A DNA stretch of 64,000 nt from Buxus sempervirens (Eukaryota; Streptophyta; Magnoliopsida; Buxales; Buxaceae): the NCBI GenBank assembly GCA_947561395.2, contig OX387182.1, positions 31,613,949-31,677,948 of the forward strand. Direction: 5' to 3'. Each line of letters starts with the position of its first letter. Position 1 is the stretch's first letter. This document shows, in pieces, positions 47,544-57,765 of this stretch. The notes below the pieces were generated by a model. The model saw only the letters and a list, made by a program, of their open reading frames with translations, ran no database searches and was not told where the DNA came from. The translations under genes were made by a program, and so were the position numbers.

Positions 47544-49751
47544 TCAGCAGCCCCCTTTCTTGGGGTTGGCTCATTTCATTGGTCTTAGACCTTTTGCCCC
47601 CTCCCATGCTCATCCGAACCTCTCTCTTTTGAGCACATTTTGCCTCCACCAGCCCCATTCCACCCCAACACCATAGAAACCTCTTGCATCCTTCTTCTTC
47701 CCCACCTTTCTACTAACACAAAGAGTTAGTAGTTGCTGTTGGTGCAAGAAGAAGCAAGCTCTAGCTGCTGTCCAACTTCGAGAAGGTGTTTCCACCCTAC
47801 TCCAAAGCTCAAGGACCACCAGGTAAGGTTCCTCAACATATTGTGTTTCACATATATTAAAACCAGAGTTTTTTAAGGCCTTTCCCAAGCATGTCTTCTT
47901 CTCTTGCATGAGCTCATCCCCATAATATTTTAAGCATGTATTTGTGCTCATCTCACCACATGAAGACCTCCACGTAAGGGAGAGGTATGTAGATGGTTTT
48001 AAAGGGGAGAAGGTGAGATTTTTTCCAAGCATTTTCAGCCACCACAGCTGCTGTTGTGGGTTTCTATGTGTTGTTTCAAGGAGGAGCATGTTCCTCCTTC
48101 GTTTTTATCCAATGTACCCCCTTATGAGACCCCCCTTCTCTACCCTTCTTGATGTTTTGATTTCCTGTCAAGTAGGTTGAGGTCTTGAGCATGGTTAATG
48201 ATGTTGAAATGCATGTGCTTGCATGTGTTCATATGTTTATGGGGTATGTGGCATGCTCCTTTGAATGGGAGCATGATCTCACTCTTCTCATGATCAAATC
48301 AGTAAGCATGTAAGGTGGTCCTGGGGCTGCTGTTATTGGCAGCAGCAGCACCCCATTTTCTTCTTATTAACTTTGATTGATATGCCATAACCCACAGAAA
48401 TTATAGCATGCTCCCATTCCCTTAGCCCACCCCTTTTTCTTGGTAGCATGTTAAGCCTAATCAAAACTCAACTTACTGGTTGCTGTCCACCTGTTTAGTG
48501 TGAGCTTTTGTTTACTTCCCATGAAAATGCAACATATCTTTTTTAACTGTTTTTTATGACAAATGGATAAGTATGTCAGACCCTTTTGGGGCTGTGCGTG
48601 CATCGGAAACGCGGCATGGGAAAATTCGGAGTCGCCACCGCCTGATGGGGTGCAGGCGGACACCTGGGTGCCTAATCTTGTCTATTAAGGCTTGGGTCTG
48701 CGGTTTTTGAGATTCTAAGTAAGGCCTCGGTTGTGGTCCGGGGAAGTTCGTAGACACCTCGGTCCACCTCGTCGGGTGACGAGTCCCTTAGGTTTATCCT
48801 GATTTGAGTCAGCTTACTTTGGTCTCACCCAATTCCTAATCCGATATGCAGCTTGGTTAAGTCTGGCGGGACCACCTGAGTGGTGTGGGTCCCTTTAATT
48901 GCTTTTATCTTGATTATTTAGGTAATCTGAGTCTGGTTGGATGGGCCCCATTGAAAGGCCCACGGTATCCTTAGTGGGCTTAGTCCAGCCATTTACCCTT
49001 GTGGGCCTCTGTCTAGCCTAGAGGCCCTTTGGGCTTTGGTTAAGTGAATGGATTTTACTTTTGGTTTCAAATTGGATTTAAGTGGATGTAAAGGTGGGCC
49101 GGATTGGTTTGTGGGCCCCTTAGGTGGGGCCACATGGTAGCCAAGTAATTTATTGGATCTATTTTTTAAGTTTCCAGAAAATGGGTTGGACACTGGGCTT
49201 GGGGCCCGTAGTCCTGATCAGGGCTTGAAAGCCCAAGTTACGGGAAGTTAGGGTTTGCACCCTTCCTTGGTTCGGTGAGTCGGCTTTGGCGGGCCCGATA
49301 GGCCCTTGCCCTTAGTCTTGACCAAACCACACATTTCATGCATCAATTCACAAGTCTGGTTCGGGTGGACCGCCTTACGTTTGGCCCGCGCGGTTTAATC
49401 AGTTAATTTGACTTTAACTTGCTTATTTGCATGCTTTAGAGTTTGTTGGGCTTGGTGGGCCCCGTTGGAAGGCCCACTAATGTACCAAATTGGACCGATG
49501 GGCCATGTCCCAAGTTGGGTTTCCGGGGACCCGGAAACCTTGTTGGTTTATTTGGTTTGGTTTGAAAGTGACACCCACACCCAGCAACAATCATAGAAAA
49601 CACACAAAACTAACATTTATCAGGGAGAGACCGGCTCACTATACTGGGTCCAAGGGGAGGGACCCGGGGGGCGAAGCCCCCCGCGGTATGGTATAAGGGT
49701 AGTCTCGGGTTTTAAAAAATACAAGCAATTTGGAAAAAAAAAAAGGGATGT

Positions 49752-49893
49752 GCTGACCTCAGACGCTAGGCGCGAGGTCAGCGTGAGCTGGGGGGACCGA
49801 AAACCCACAAAAAGCCCTTGCGCGAAAAGCGCCTCACGTGAGCTTTGCGCGAGCGAAAAAGCTTTGCGCGAGCGAAAAAGCTTCGCGCGAGCT
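49752..49893 (-). repeat. downstream palindromic repeats of T8
   Basis: A 31-nt palindrome with arms GCTGACCTC/GAGGTCAGC (49752-49782), then three direct copies of AGCTTTGCGCGAGCGAAAA (about 49850-49893). Same place as the arrays of the other T copies, different word. Confidence 0.75.
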
Positions 49894-50399
49894 CGGCAGA
49901 CACCCTGATTCTCTGTTTTTTTTCCTTTTCTCAGAGACTGGCTTGATTTCCAGTCTCTGTAACACCTCCCAAGTGTTTCCAGCATCCCCAGAAGACACTT
50001 AAACATGCTTTGAAATTAAAATAGCACAACTCATATGAGATTATTTCAGACCATGGGGTGTGTGCATATGCTTCTAGCCCTCAAGAAATCAAAAAGAACC
50101 ATACAGGATAACCCAAGCAAGAACACATGCATGCAAAGGTGGGAACAGCAAACCCTATATGTACAAGAACATGACAGTGGAATCCTTAGCTAGCATGTAT
50201 CACCTACGAATCAACACAACTTCAGAACCTAAAATCCATGCTTCAACTCAGGAAGATTCAGAGAAGGGAAAGAGGAGGGGGCTTTATACGGGATACATTG
50301 GACAGGCTCCTTGTGAGGGAACATACTCCCTTTACTTGATGATAGAGAATCCCCAGGCAGCAAACTTGGGTGACAATAATAGCAAGAGGGAACTAGGCG

Positions 50400-50423
50400 G
50401 GGGGGGGGGGGGGGGGGGGGGGG
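50400..50423. repeat. 24-nt G homopolymer
   Basis: An uninterrupted G run in T8. Two shorter G runs (14 nt) occur in T1 at 11438 and 12173. The length may be unreliable because sequencing miscounts such runs. Confidence 0.8.
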
Positions 50424-50935
50424 TCTCTTTTACCTTTAGAGACCCTCACCTTAACCGGCATGTGAAAAATAAGCATGCAATCTACTGAGAAAATTTTCTA
50501 AACATGGCAACATGTCTCTGCTTTTATATATGTGAAAGAGAGAGTGTCGAGGAGTGATACCTGGTAGTTTTGAGATTCTCTCGAGGAACGTAGCCTTCCC
50601 CTGGAGCTCCGATGGCAGTTGGAAGGTCCCTTTGCTCCACCAACAGCAACAAGATTTCACCCCCTTAATCGGAAATGGATGAGAATGAAGGAGGGGAAGA
50701 CAGTGTTTGACAATAGGGGTGAGGTGCCTGGGGGTTTTTAGAGGCAAGGAGGGATGAGAAGAGAGGGAGCTCGGACGAAGGAGGGAAGGGAAACAGAAGT
50801 CTCGCCAACCAAAGAACGTCTCCCGACTAAAAAATTTCCCAAACCCGAAAAGAGCCCAACCAAAAGTTGTCCAACCCCTTGGACGAAGTGTCGCGCGGTT
50901 TTTATAGGAGAGAAAAAAGGGGGATCCGCTAAACT

Positions 50936-50959
50936 TGCGCTGAGCTTGGGCTCAGCGCA
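50936..50959 (-). repeat. promoter-side palindrome of T8
   Basis: A perfect 24-nt palindrome with 10-nt arms TGCGCTGAGC/GCTCAGCGCA, about 30 bp upstream of the TATA box. Confidence 0.8.
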
Positions 50960-52650
50960 TATCGTGCTTGCTACGTTCGCGGCGAGCGGCAACATGATTG
51001 AAAATCAATCAATGCAGCCGCTCGATGGTCGGAAAATCCGATATTTTTGGATTTAGTCCCTGGCCATTTTCGATTTAATCCGATATTCTCGGATTTTTAC
51101 AGATTTAGTCCCTGGAATATTTCGTACATTTGGATATTTACGGATTTGATCCCTGAGATATTTTCCTGGGCAACTCGCCACGTGTGCAGCTTTTTGCCAC
51201 GTGTGCAGTTTGCTGGTTTTGCTGCTCGGAAACTTTTACAGCTCATATTTTCTCCATTGGAACTCCGATCTGGGCAAACTCAGTTGCGTTAGAATTGTAT
51301 CGGAGCCCTTTATCCAATGACACAGGGGTAGGCATCTGGATAGGCATCTGGATCGGATTTTAGCAGAAAGTCAACTTTTGGCTCAACTCAAGTTTGACCG
51401 CCCGCAGAACCTTCATCCGGACTCCGATTCCTACAAACTCAGTTGCGTTGGAACCGTGTCAAGATTCTCTATCCAATGACATAAAGCAAGGTGGCCAAAT
51501 TTTACTTGATCAAAAAGTCAACTTTTGACCCCTCAGGGTTTGACTTTTTGTCCAGGGTTTGCATTTCTGGTTTTTCTGGGAGCGCAAAAATGAGGTGCTT
51601 ATAGGGGCTGCTGCTGGCAGCAGCTCCAGCCCCTATTGTTCCATATTTTTTCTAGCCGTAACCCCCTTGTGGCTTGCTATTTTTTGTTTGTGCCTTTAAT
51701 GGCAGCATGCCCTCCGACCTCCCCCAATATGCTTCTATTTTGATTGCTCTTGTGCCCACCATGGTTAATGCATGCTCCCTTTTTCCTTCAAGTTAAAATT
51801 TTCTTTTGCATACCTAAGCATGCTCCCCCCCTGCCCACTGCCATGCTTCACACGAGCTGCTGCTGGACACTCCCAGCCCGTAGTAGCATGATAAGCCTTC
51901 TTAAAATTCGATCCAATGATTGCTGTCCCTGTGTTTATAGCTGGCGTTGCTTGCTTTTCATGAGTATCAACACGTCTTGCTTTCACCATTTTTTTGTGTC
52001 CACTTGATGAGCATGTATGGCACCTTTGGGGCTGCTATCGGCAGTAGTTGCAGCCCTGTATTCTCCGGTAGTAGCCCATTCTTTTTTAGCATGTTTAACC
52101 TCCCTTTAGGTTGGCTGATTTGTATATGTTTAAGTCCCAGGACAGCAGCTGTCCCAGCCATATTGGCCACTTGTTTGCATGTCCCACTCACCCCTTTGAC
52201 ACTCCAATATCACAGTACCTATAGGTCATCCCCCAGGCATGACTTACCCCCTATGGACATGCTGAAACCAGATTTGAGTCTTGCTCGTGAGTTGTTGTTT
52301 TGGGGTCTTATTACATGTAGGTTTGATGATTAATTTGTTTAGCATGAAATGCATGATTGTTTGGCTTTGATTGTTGGTTGATTTATGACATGAAATCATA
52401 GAAGTTGGGGTGCCAAGACCCCCACCTTGTTGCTGCAATTACTGAAAAGAAGAGAGGAGGGCAGCACCTCCAGGCACCATTGCCTACACCCTTGCCTTTG
52501 CTGGAAAACCCCAAAAGGGATTAAAGTGGAAGCCACCTCAAGCCTGAATCAATGTGGGCCCTCTCAGGGGCCCACATGACTTGTATGAAGTCCCTAAGAA
52601 GCCCATAGAAGCAACCCCCATAGCAAAACCCCGAAAAAGGCCATTCCATA

Positions 52651-52753
52651 GTGATCCAACAACTCAGGTCGGATCACTTGGCTTTTTTGGTTAGCCGACC
52701 TATATGGTCAACTGCATTAGGCTGTGTGTATAGCCGCCATAAGGGTCGACTAC
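52651..52753 (+). repeat. downstream palindrome array of T7 (about 39-bp period)
   Basis: Three imperfect palindromes centred near 52664, 52703 and 52741. The first, GTGATCCAAC/GTCGGATCAC, carries AACTCAGGT, the reverse of the ACCTGAGTT core in T1, T3 and T6, as expected from the opposite orientation. Confidence 0.78.
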
Positions 52754-53867
52754 GTGGCAGAAATGCCAATATTGGTATTTTCATGATTCTTGTTGCATTT
52801 TGATGACATTTCCAAGCAAACTTGATGAGCCAATAGGGTTTACGGGTCACCCGAAAACCCCACATGGGACCTGGACCGCCGGTCCAATTTGGTACATTAG
52901 TGGGTCTTCCAACGGGGCCCACCAAGCCCAATAAACCCTAAATGCATGTAAATGAGCAAGTTAAGTATAAGTAACCGGTTAAACCGGGTGGGCCAAACCC
53001 AATGTGGCCCACCCGAACTTGTTTTGTGAAATAGTGTATTTAAATAGCATGGTTTGGCCGAGACCAAGGGCAAGGGCCTATCGGGCCCACCAAAGCCCGC
53101 TAATCAACCAAGTGAGGGTTCAAAATCCTAAACTCCAAGAACATGGGCTTTCAAGCCTAAATTTGGACTATGGGCCCCAAGCCCAATGACCAGATTACTT
53201 TGGCAAATTAAACCAAGATAATCTAAAAATATTTTGGCAACCGCCATGGGGGCCCACCCAGGGGCCTGCAAACCAATGCAAACCCACTTGTTGCATGAAA
53301 ATCACGTAAGTCCCCAACTTGTATAAACTAAGTAAAATCAATTCATTAAACCTAAGCCCCAAGGGGCCTCCTAGGCTTAGACAGAGGCCCACAGGGGATA
53401 CATGGGCTTGACTAAGCCCACCAAGGACACCGTGGACCTTCCAAACGGGGTCCACCCAATCAAACTCAGATCACCTAATTAAGCAAGATAAAAACAAATT
53501 AAAGGGACCCACACCACTCAGGTGATCCCGCCAGACTTAATCAAATGGTATGCTGGATTAGGAATCGGGTGAGAACCAAAGTGAGTTGACTCAAACCAAG
53601 GAACCCATGGGACCCGTCATCCGACGGGGTGGTTTGGGGTGTCTACGGACTTCCCTAGACCACAACCGAGACCTTTCTCAGAATCTTAAGCCGCAGACCA
53701 GCCCAATAGACAAGATTAGGGGGGTGGCGACTCTGAATTTTCCCGTGCGGCGTTTCCGTCACGCTGTAGACACCCCAAATTGCACTACAAAATGAGAAAA
53801 TAATTGAAAACATGTAATTGGGATTTAAAATAGGTCAAAAATGCATAAAATTCAATCATTTAAGCAT

Positions 53868-53973
53868 TGCTCGTATTGTATCTACGGGCTGATGGCGCCC
53901 GAAATTTGTATACGAGCACGCAGCACCCGTAATAAGAATGCGGACCCCACTTGCCCGCAATATATTTACGGGC
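53868..53973 (+). repeat. LTR palindrome quartet of the Tat/Ogre element
   Basis: Four 21-nt units start at 53868, 53897, 53925 and 53953 (29, 28 and 28 bp apart). The last has arms GCCCGCAA/TTTACGGGC. It lies about 200 bp upstream of the TATA box. Confidence 0.82.
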
Positions 53974-54173
53974 GCAGGAGATTTGTGCGAATTTGATCTT
54001 TGCTCGATTTCTGAGCCTTATCTTCAGTCTAATATCTCTTTAGATGAGCGAATTATCTCTTTTATTCGTTCGAATAATCTTTGTTGGCCATGGATGGGCA
54101 TTATCCTTATTTTTAACCCAATCTGGGGGATCATGGTATATCCCTCTGGACTAGCCATACCCCTGGGTTTGCT

Positions 54174-54182
54174 TATAAATAG
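54174..54182 (+). promoter_or_regulatory. TATA box of the Tat/Ogre LTR
   Basis: TATAAATAG about 410 bp from the LTR start. GAGGTGAGATC follows. Confidence 0.65.
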
Positions 54183-54344
54183 AGGTGAGATCCTTAAGCA
54201 AAGGGCCATGAAATTTTGAAGTCTAAGGAGCTCCAAGTGAAGAGAAGAATCCCTGCTGCTTTGCTTGCTCAATCTAGTTAAGTCCATTTTCCCTTTTATT
54301 TTCTGTCTTCAATTCTAGAGATAATAGGATCTTCTCCATTGCTG

Positions 54345-54640
54345 TAGAATAAGGCATGGTTATTATTTGTATTCCTAAACCTGCCTCCAAGTACCTCAAG
54401 AATCCTCTCTAGCCGTAAAAGGTGAAGAGAGAGCTAGGGGAAAGGGGAACAGGTGGATCCCTAGAATAGAACCCCATATCTGTTTTTCTCCCTTTTTTGA
54501 TAGAATAAGGCCTTTGATTGTGTTTGTATTCCCAAACCTATCTCTAAGTACCTCAAGAATCCTCTCTAGCCGTAAAACGTGGAGAGAGAGCTAGGGGAAA
54601 AGAGAACAGGTGGATCCGTAGGGTAGACCCCCATGTGCTC
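54345..54640 (+). repeat. direct duplication in the Tat/Ogre LTR
   Basis: Two copies of about 140 bp sharing CAAGAATCCTCTCTAGCCGT and GAGAGAGCTAGGGGAAA, at 54345-54485 and 54502-54640. They lie in the part transcribed after the TATA box. Confidence 0.88.
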
Positions 54641-55573
54641 TAATTTGTGAGATATGGCTGCTTTAAATATCATGTGAATGTTTTAATGATTTTGTGTTGA
54701 ATCTGAATGAATCATATGAATCCATGATGTTTATAGCATGAGATCCCCACTTTTTTCTAAAATTTGGATTTTCACCACTTTTGCACTTACAGCACTGTTT
54801 TCGTGATTTTTGTGATATTAGGCTAAGATCCTGGATCTATCATGATCTATATGATAGATCTGGATTCAGAAGCCTGAAAGTAACTTCTAGGGTTTCATGA
54901 TATGGTTTTTGAGTTATTTTTCATGTTTAAGAGAAGACCTTACGGTCTAAGTTCTCCCCTTTTGATGTTCTTCATCAACGTGGGTATTTTTTTGGTTTTG
55001 ATTTCTTGATTTAATGTGAAATTTGGGCTATATCTATGTCCTGGACTGTTCGAGTTCAATTCTGCAGTGTTTTATAAAAATCATATTTTTTCTAGATTTC
55101 TAGAATTTAACTTGAAGCCAGATTTTTTAAGTTTTCACTTTATTTTGGTTTTGTTTGATTTTATCTAAATTTTATTTTAATCATGAAACCCTAGGAATGG
55201 TATGATCATATTTGAAATTTTTGGATCAATCAGGCTATTCGTATGAAAAAACCATATACTTTTGTCTTTTTGTGATTTTTTATGATTTTTGTAGTAAGCC
55301 TTCTTTATTTTTAACATGAACAATGCCTAGCAACCACCTTGTGTGAATGAATAGGGGTGCCTAACACCTTCCCCTGTTCATAACCTAATCCCTTTACCCA
55401 TCTCTGGTTGTTTTTTTAATAGGGTTATTTTTACCCTAAATTTGCCTTTTTGTGCTTATTTGAGATTTTGGTGCCCATTCATACCTAAACAGAATGGTGG
55501 CGACTCTTTGTTTTTAACGAATCCCGTGTGATGGTCAAGAAGTCATTAATTGATTTTTTCCATGTGTCACAAC

Positions 55574-55591
55574 TGGCGACTCTGCTGGGGA
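55574..55591 (+). other. primer binding site, tRNA-Arg type
   Basis: TGGCGACTCTGCTGGGGA, two bases after the LTR end. This wording is the usual Tat/Ogre primer site, described in the literature as complementary to a tRNA-Arg. Confidence 0.75.
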
Positions 55592-56841
55592 CTTGAGGAT
55601 TTCAGCCTTTTGGTGTTTTTGTTCATGTTTTTGATGTTTTGGTTTTGCTTGCTATTTTATGTTTTTAGCATGTTTGACTTGTTTTATTGTTTTGATTGCT
55701 ATTTGGTGTTCTTAAGCATGCTTGGTATGTTTTAAATCTGAATTATTACTTTAGAATTCATGGGGGTAGAAACATGCTTAATTCTGATTTATAGGATTGT
55801 TTCTAGATGCATGCGTAGGGGGGTTCATTTTGCTGGACCATGCTTATTTCTTGCTGTATTTTTGTAATAGCATGTTTTAATTTTCAGCATGTTTTCCTTG
55901 ATGTATTTTGGTTGTATAACATGATCATATGTTTACATGTTTGGGTTATTCTTGTGAGCATGTTTTAGGTGCTATAGGGTTACTTTGTTTCCTTGTATCT
56001 GTCTACTTTTAATGTGCTTTCCTATTATGCCTTGGTTTGTATATGCATGGCTACGAAAAGACTGGCAAGGGTTTGGGATGTTGTGAATGTACCCAAATTT
56101 TACATATGCACTGTGCACATTTTATTTTTTACACAGCCTACCCCTAACCTATAGGAAGTTGAACCCGAATGTGTGTAGCTTGGCACAACGAGGTCGATAC
56201 TTCGGAAAGCGAAAGTGAAAACATTCACCTTAGAACTTTGGGCCAATGATGTGATGATAACATGGATCTGTGATTCGATTCTGGTCATCACTAGGCTTGA
56301 GTGCTAAGTTGCCATTAAGCCAAAACCCAAAGCCCCTACGCTTGAAGGTGGAGATACACGTTTTTGGCTAAAATACACAATTTTGTGGGGATAGGGGTTT
56401 GTAATTGTGGGAAGGCCGTTTGAATGGTTTGCAAGCCAAGGCATAATGCGGATGCCCTATTGAAGGTAAATAAGGTAACCCTAACTTTTGCATTATTTTC
56501 ATGTCATAGGGGTGTCATGGCGTCCATCTGTTTGGGATAAAATTGGTCCCAAACAGGCATGTATCCTAAAATTGGTGTAGCCCATAGAAAGAGTTTTAAA
56601 CTCTGTTCAGAATCAATCCTACCCAATGTTCATACAAGAGGCAACCAAAGGGTACCATACCCCTGAATATGATGTCAATTTTGGAGGGGACATGTGTCCT
56701 CCTAAGCATGTATTTTTGCAAATAGGTCAAAATCCGCTTTGGGACAGTCTAGAAGCCTTGCAAGGGTGAACCGTATGTTTGGATGAGCAATCAAAGTGAT
56801 CAAATCATGTAAAAACTGAAAAAACAGAAAAGAGCTTTGTA

Positions 56842-56946
56842 AACCGCATTTATTATACGGGCTGGGCTCGCCCGTGTTGGCTATACGGTCGTGGCTCGTT
56901 CGCAATTTAAATGCGGGCAAGGCCGGACCGTACTGTATATGCGGTT
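56842..56946 (+). repeat. leader palindrome quartet of the Tat/Ogre element (28-bp period)
   Basis: Four 21-nt units centred at 56852, 56880, 56908 and 56936, exactly 28 bp apart, with the same word family as the T2, T4 and T5 quartets (CCGCATTTATTATACGGGC, then GCCCGTG..TACGGTC, GTTCGCAA..TGCGGGC and GACCGTA..TGCGGTT). GGGCT and CCGGA spacers also match. Confidence 0.9.
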
Positions 56947-57084
56947 TTCGCGGAAAATCCAATTTTAAACAGTTTTTCCCACTAAATCTTATTCTTTTAA
57001 CCTTTTAATGATGATAAAGGAAAATGAGTTGGAATAAAATGTTTCAAAAAAATAAAATAAAAATGTGAAAAATAAAATCTTTGG

Positions 57085-57765
57085 GCCTCTGAAAGCCTTT
57101 GAATTTCAGACTTTTTTTCAAAAAGTTTTGGGCCTTTGAAAGCCTTTGAATTTCAGACTTTTTTTCAAAAAACCCCTGGGCCTCTGAAAGCCTTTGAATT
57201 TCAGATTTTTTTGGGCCTCTGAAAGCCTTTGAATTTCAGACTTTTTTTCAAAAAAAAAAAAATCCCTAGGCTTCTGAAAGCTTTGAATTTCAGACTTTTT
57301 TTCAAAAAAAAAAAAAATCCCTGGGCCTCTGAAAGCCTTTGAATTTCAGACCTTTTCCAAAAAACCCCTGGGCCTCTGAAAGCCTTTGAATTTCAGATCT
57401 TTTTCTTTGGGCCTCTAAAAGCCTTTGAATTTCAGAACTTTTCCCCTGGGCCTCTGAAAGCCTTTGAATTTCAGATTTTTCCCAAAAATATCCTTGGGCC
57501 TCTGAAAGCCTTTGAATTTTAGACCTTCTTCAAAAATAACCCTGGGCCTCTGAAAGCCTTTGAATTTCAGATTTTTCCCAAAAATATCCTTGGGCCTCTG
57601 AAAGCCTTTGAATTTCAGACCTTCTTAAAAAATACCCCTGGGCCTCTGAAAGCGTTTGAATTTCAGATTTTTTCCAAAAATATCCTTGGGCCTCTGAAAG
57701 CCTTTGAATTTCAGACCTTCTTCAAAAATACCCCTGGGCCTCTGAAAGCCTTTGAATTTCAGATC
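57085..57765 (+). repeat. 15-unit tandem array in the Tat/Ogre leader
   Basis: Fifteen copies of GGGCCTCTGAAAGCCTTTG followed by AATTTCAGA, separated by variable T- and A-rich spacers, with a period of about 33-57 bp. Each unit holds the inverted arms CTGAAA/TTTCAG, so every unit could fold into a small hairpin. The array ends about 240 bp before the gag start. Confidence 0.92.

Larger units (their letters stand above)
48593..51603 (-). mobile_element. T8: Tat-like solo LTR inside T7
   Basis: On the minus strand it starts TATAAGCACC at 51603 and ends GCACGCACA at 48593, 3011 bp. The target duplication GGGGC is perfect (48588-48592 and 51604-51608). A minus-strand TATA box CCTATAAAAA is at about 50899-50908. 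U3 modules are near 51265 and 51425. Its palindrome words differ from all other copies: a 24-nt TGCGCTGAGC/GCTCAGCGCA palindrome at 50936-50959 upstream and GCTGACCTC/GAGGTCAGC plus GCGCGAGCG repeats at 49752-49893 downstream. A 24-nt G run sits at 50400-50423. No coding sequence. Confidence 0.88.
48190..52330 (+). repeat. diverged tandem units of roughly 400 bp in T7 (interrupted by T8)
   Basis: The core GGGGCTGCTG..GGCAGCAGC..CAGCCCC, preceded by AGCATGT and a TTGCTGTCC..TTTGTTT segment, recurs near 48310, 51604 and 52027. Sequence before 48592 matches that before 52020 closely enough to show that 48592 and 51604 were once adjacent, confirming T8 as an insertion. Confidence 0.7.
46702..53764 (+). 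mobile_element. T7: long-form Tat-like LTR in plus orientation, holding T8
   Basis: Starts TGTAAGCACCTCATTTTTGC at 46702 and runs through paired U3 modules (near 46860 and 47010), palindrome array (47275-47522), TATA box CTATAAAAGGGG (47532), a donor-like CCAG/GTAAGG at 47827, tandem units of roughly 400 bp, a downstream array (52651-52753), a reverse GGCCCA-rich segment and GGTGGCGACTC at 53724. Native length about 4.0 kb. The left flank is GGGGC. The right end meets the Tat/Ogre LTR at 53765, apparently a few bases before T7's own last bases, so no clean target duplication could be confirmed. Confidence 0.8.
53765..55571 (+). repeat. 5' LTR of the Tat/Ogre element (1807 bp)
   Basis: Starts TGTAGACACCCC and ends CATGTGTCACA two bases before the primer site. 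A palindrome quartet (53868-53973), a TATA box (54174-54182), a direct duplication of about 140 bp (54345-54485 and 54502-54640) and GGTGGCGACTC (55496) occur in that order. The GGTGGCGACTC..CCCGTG motif near the 3' end is shared with the T copies and places them in the same clade. Confidence 0.82.

Noticed and set aside
47610-48089. 159-residue minus-strand frame
   Set aside because: It overlaps the CT-rich leader of T7 antisense to its promoter, and has no domain, no matching frame in other T copies and no start context.
46702-51603. A single head-to-head element between GGGGC flanks
   Set aside because: The repeat units of T7 join smoothly across 48592/51604, and T8 has complete ends of its own. 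Two elements explain the sequence better than one inverted composite.
57085-57765. CRISPR-like array
   Set aside because: The conserved core with variable spacers superficially resembles one, but spacers are low-complexity T/A tracts and the array sits between the primer site and gag of a plant Tat element.
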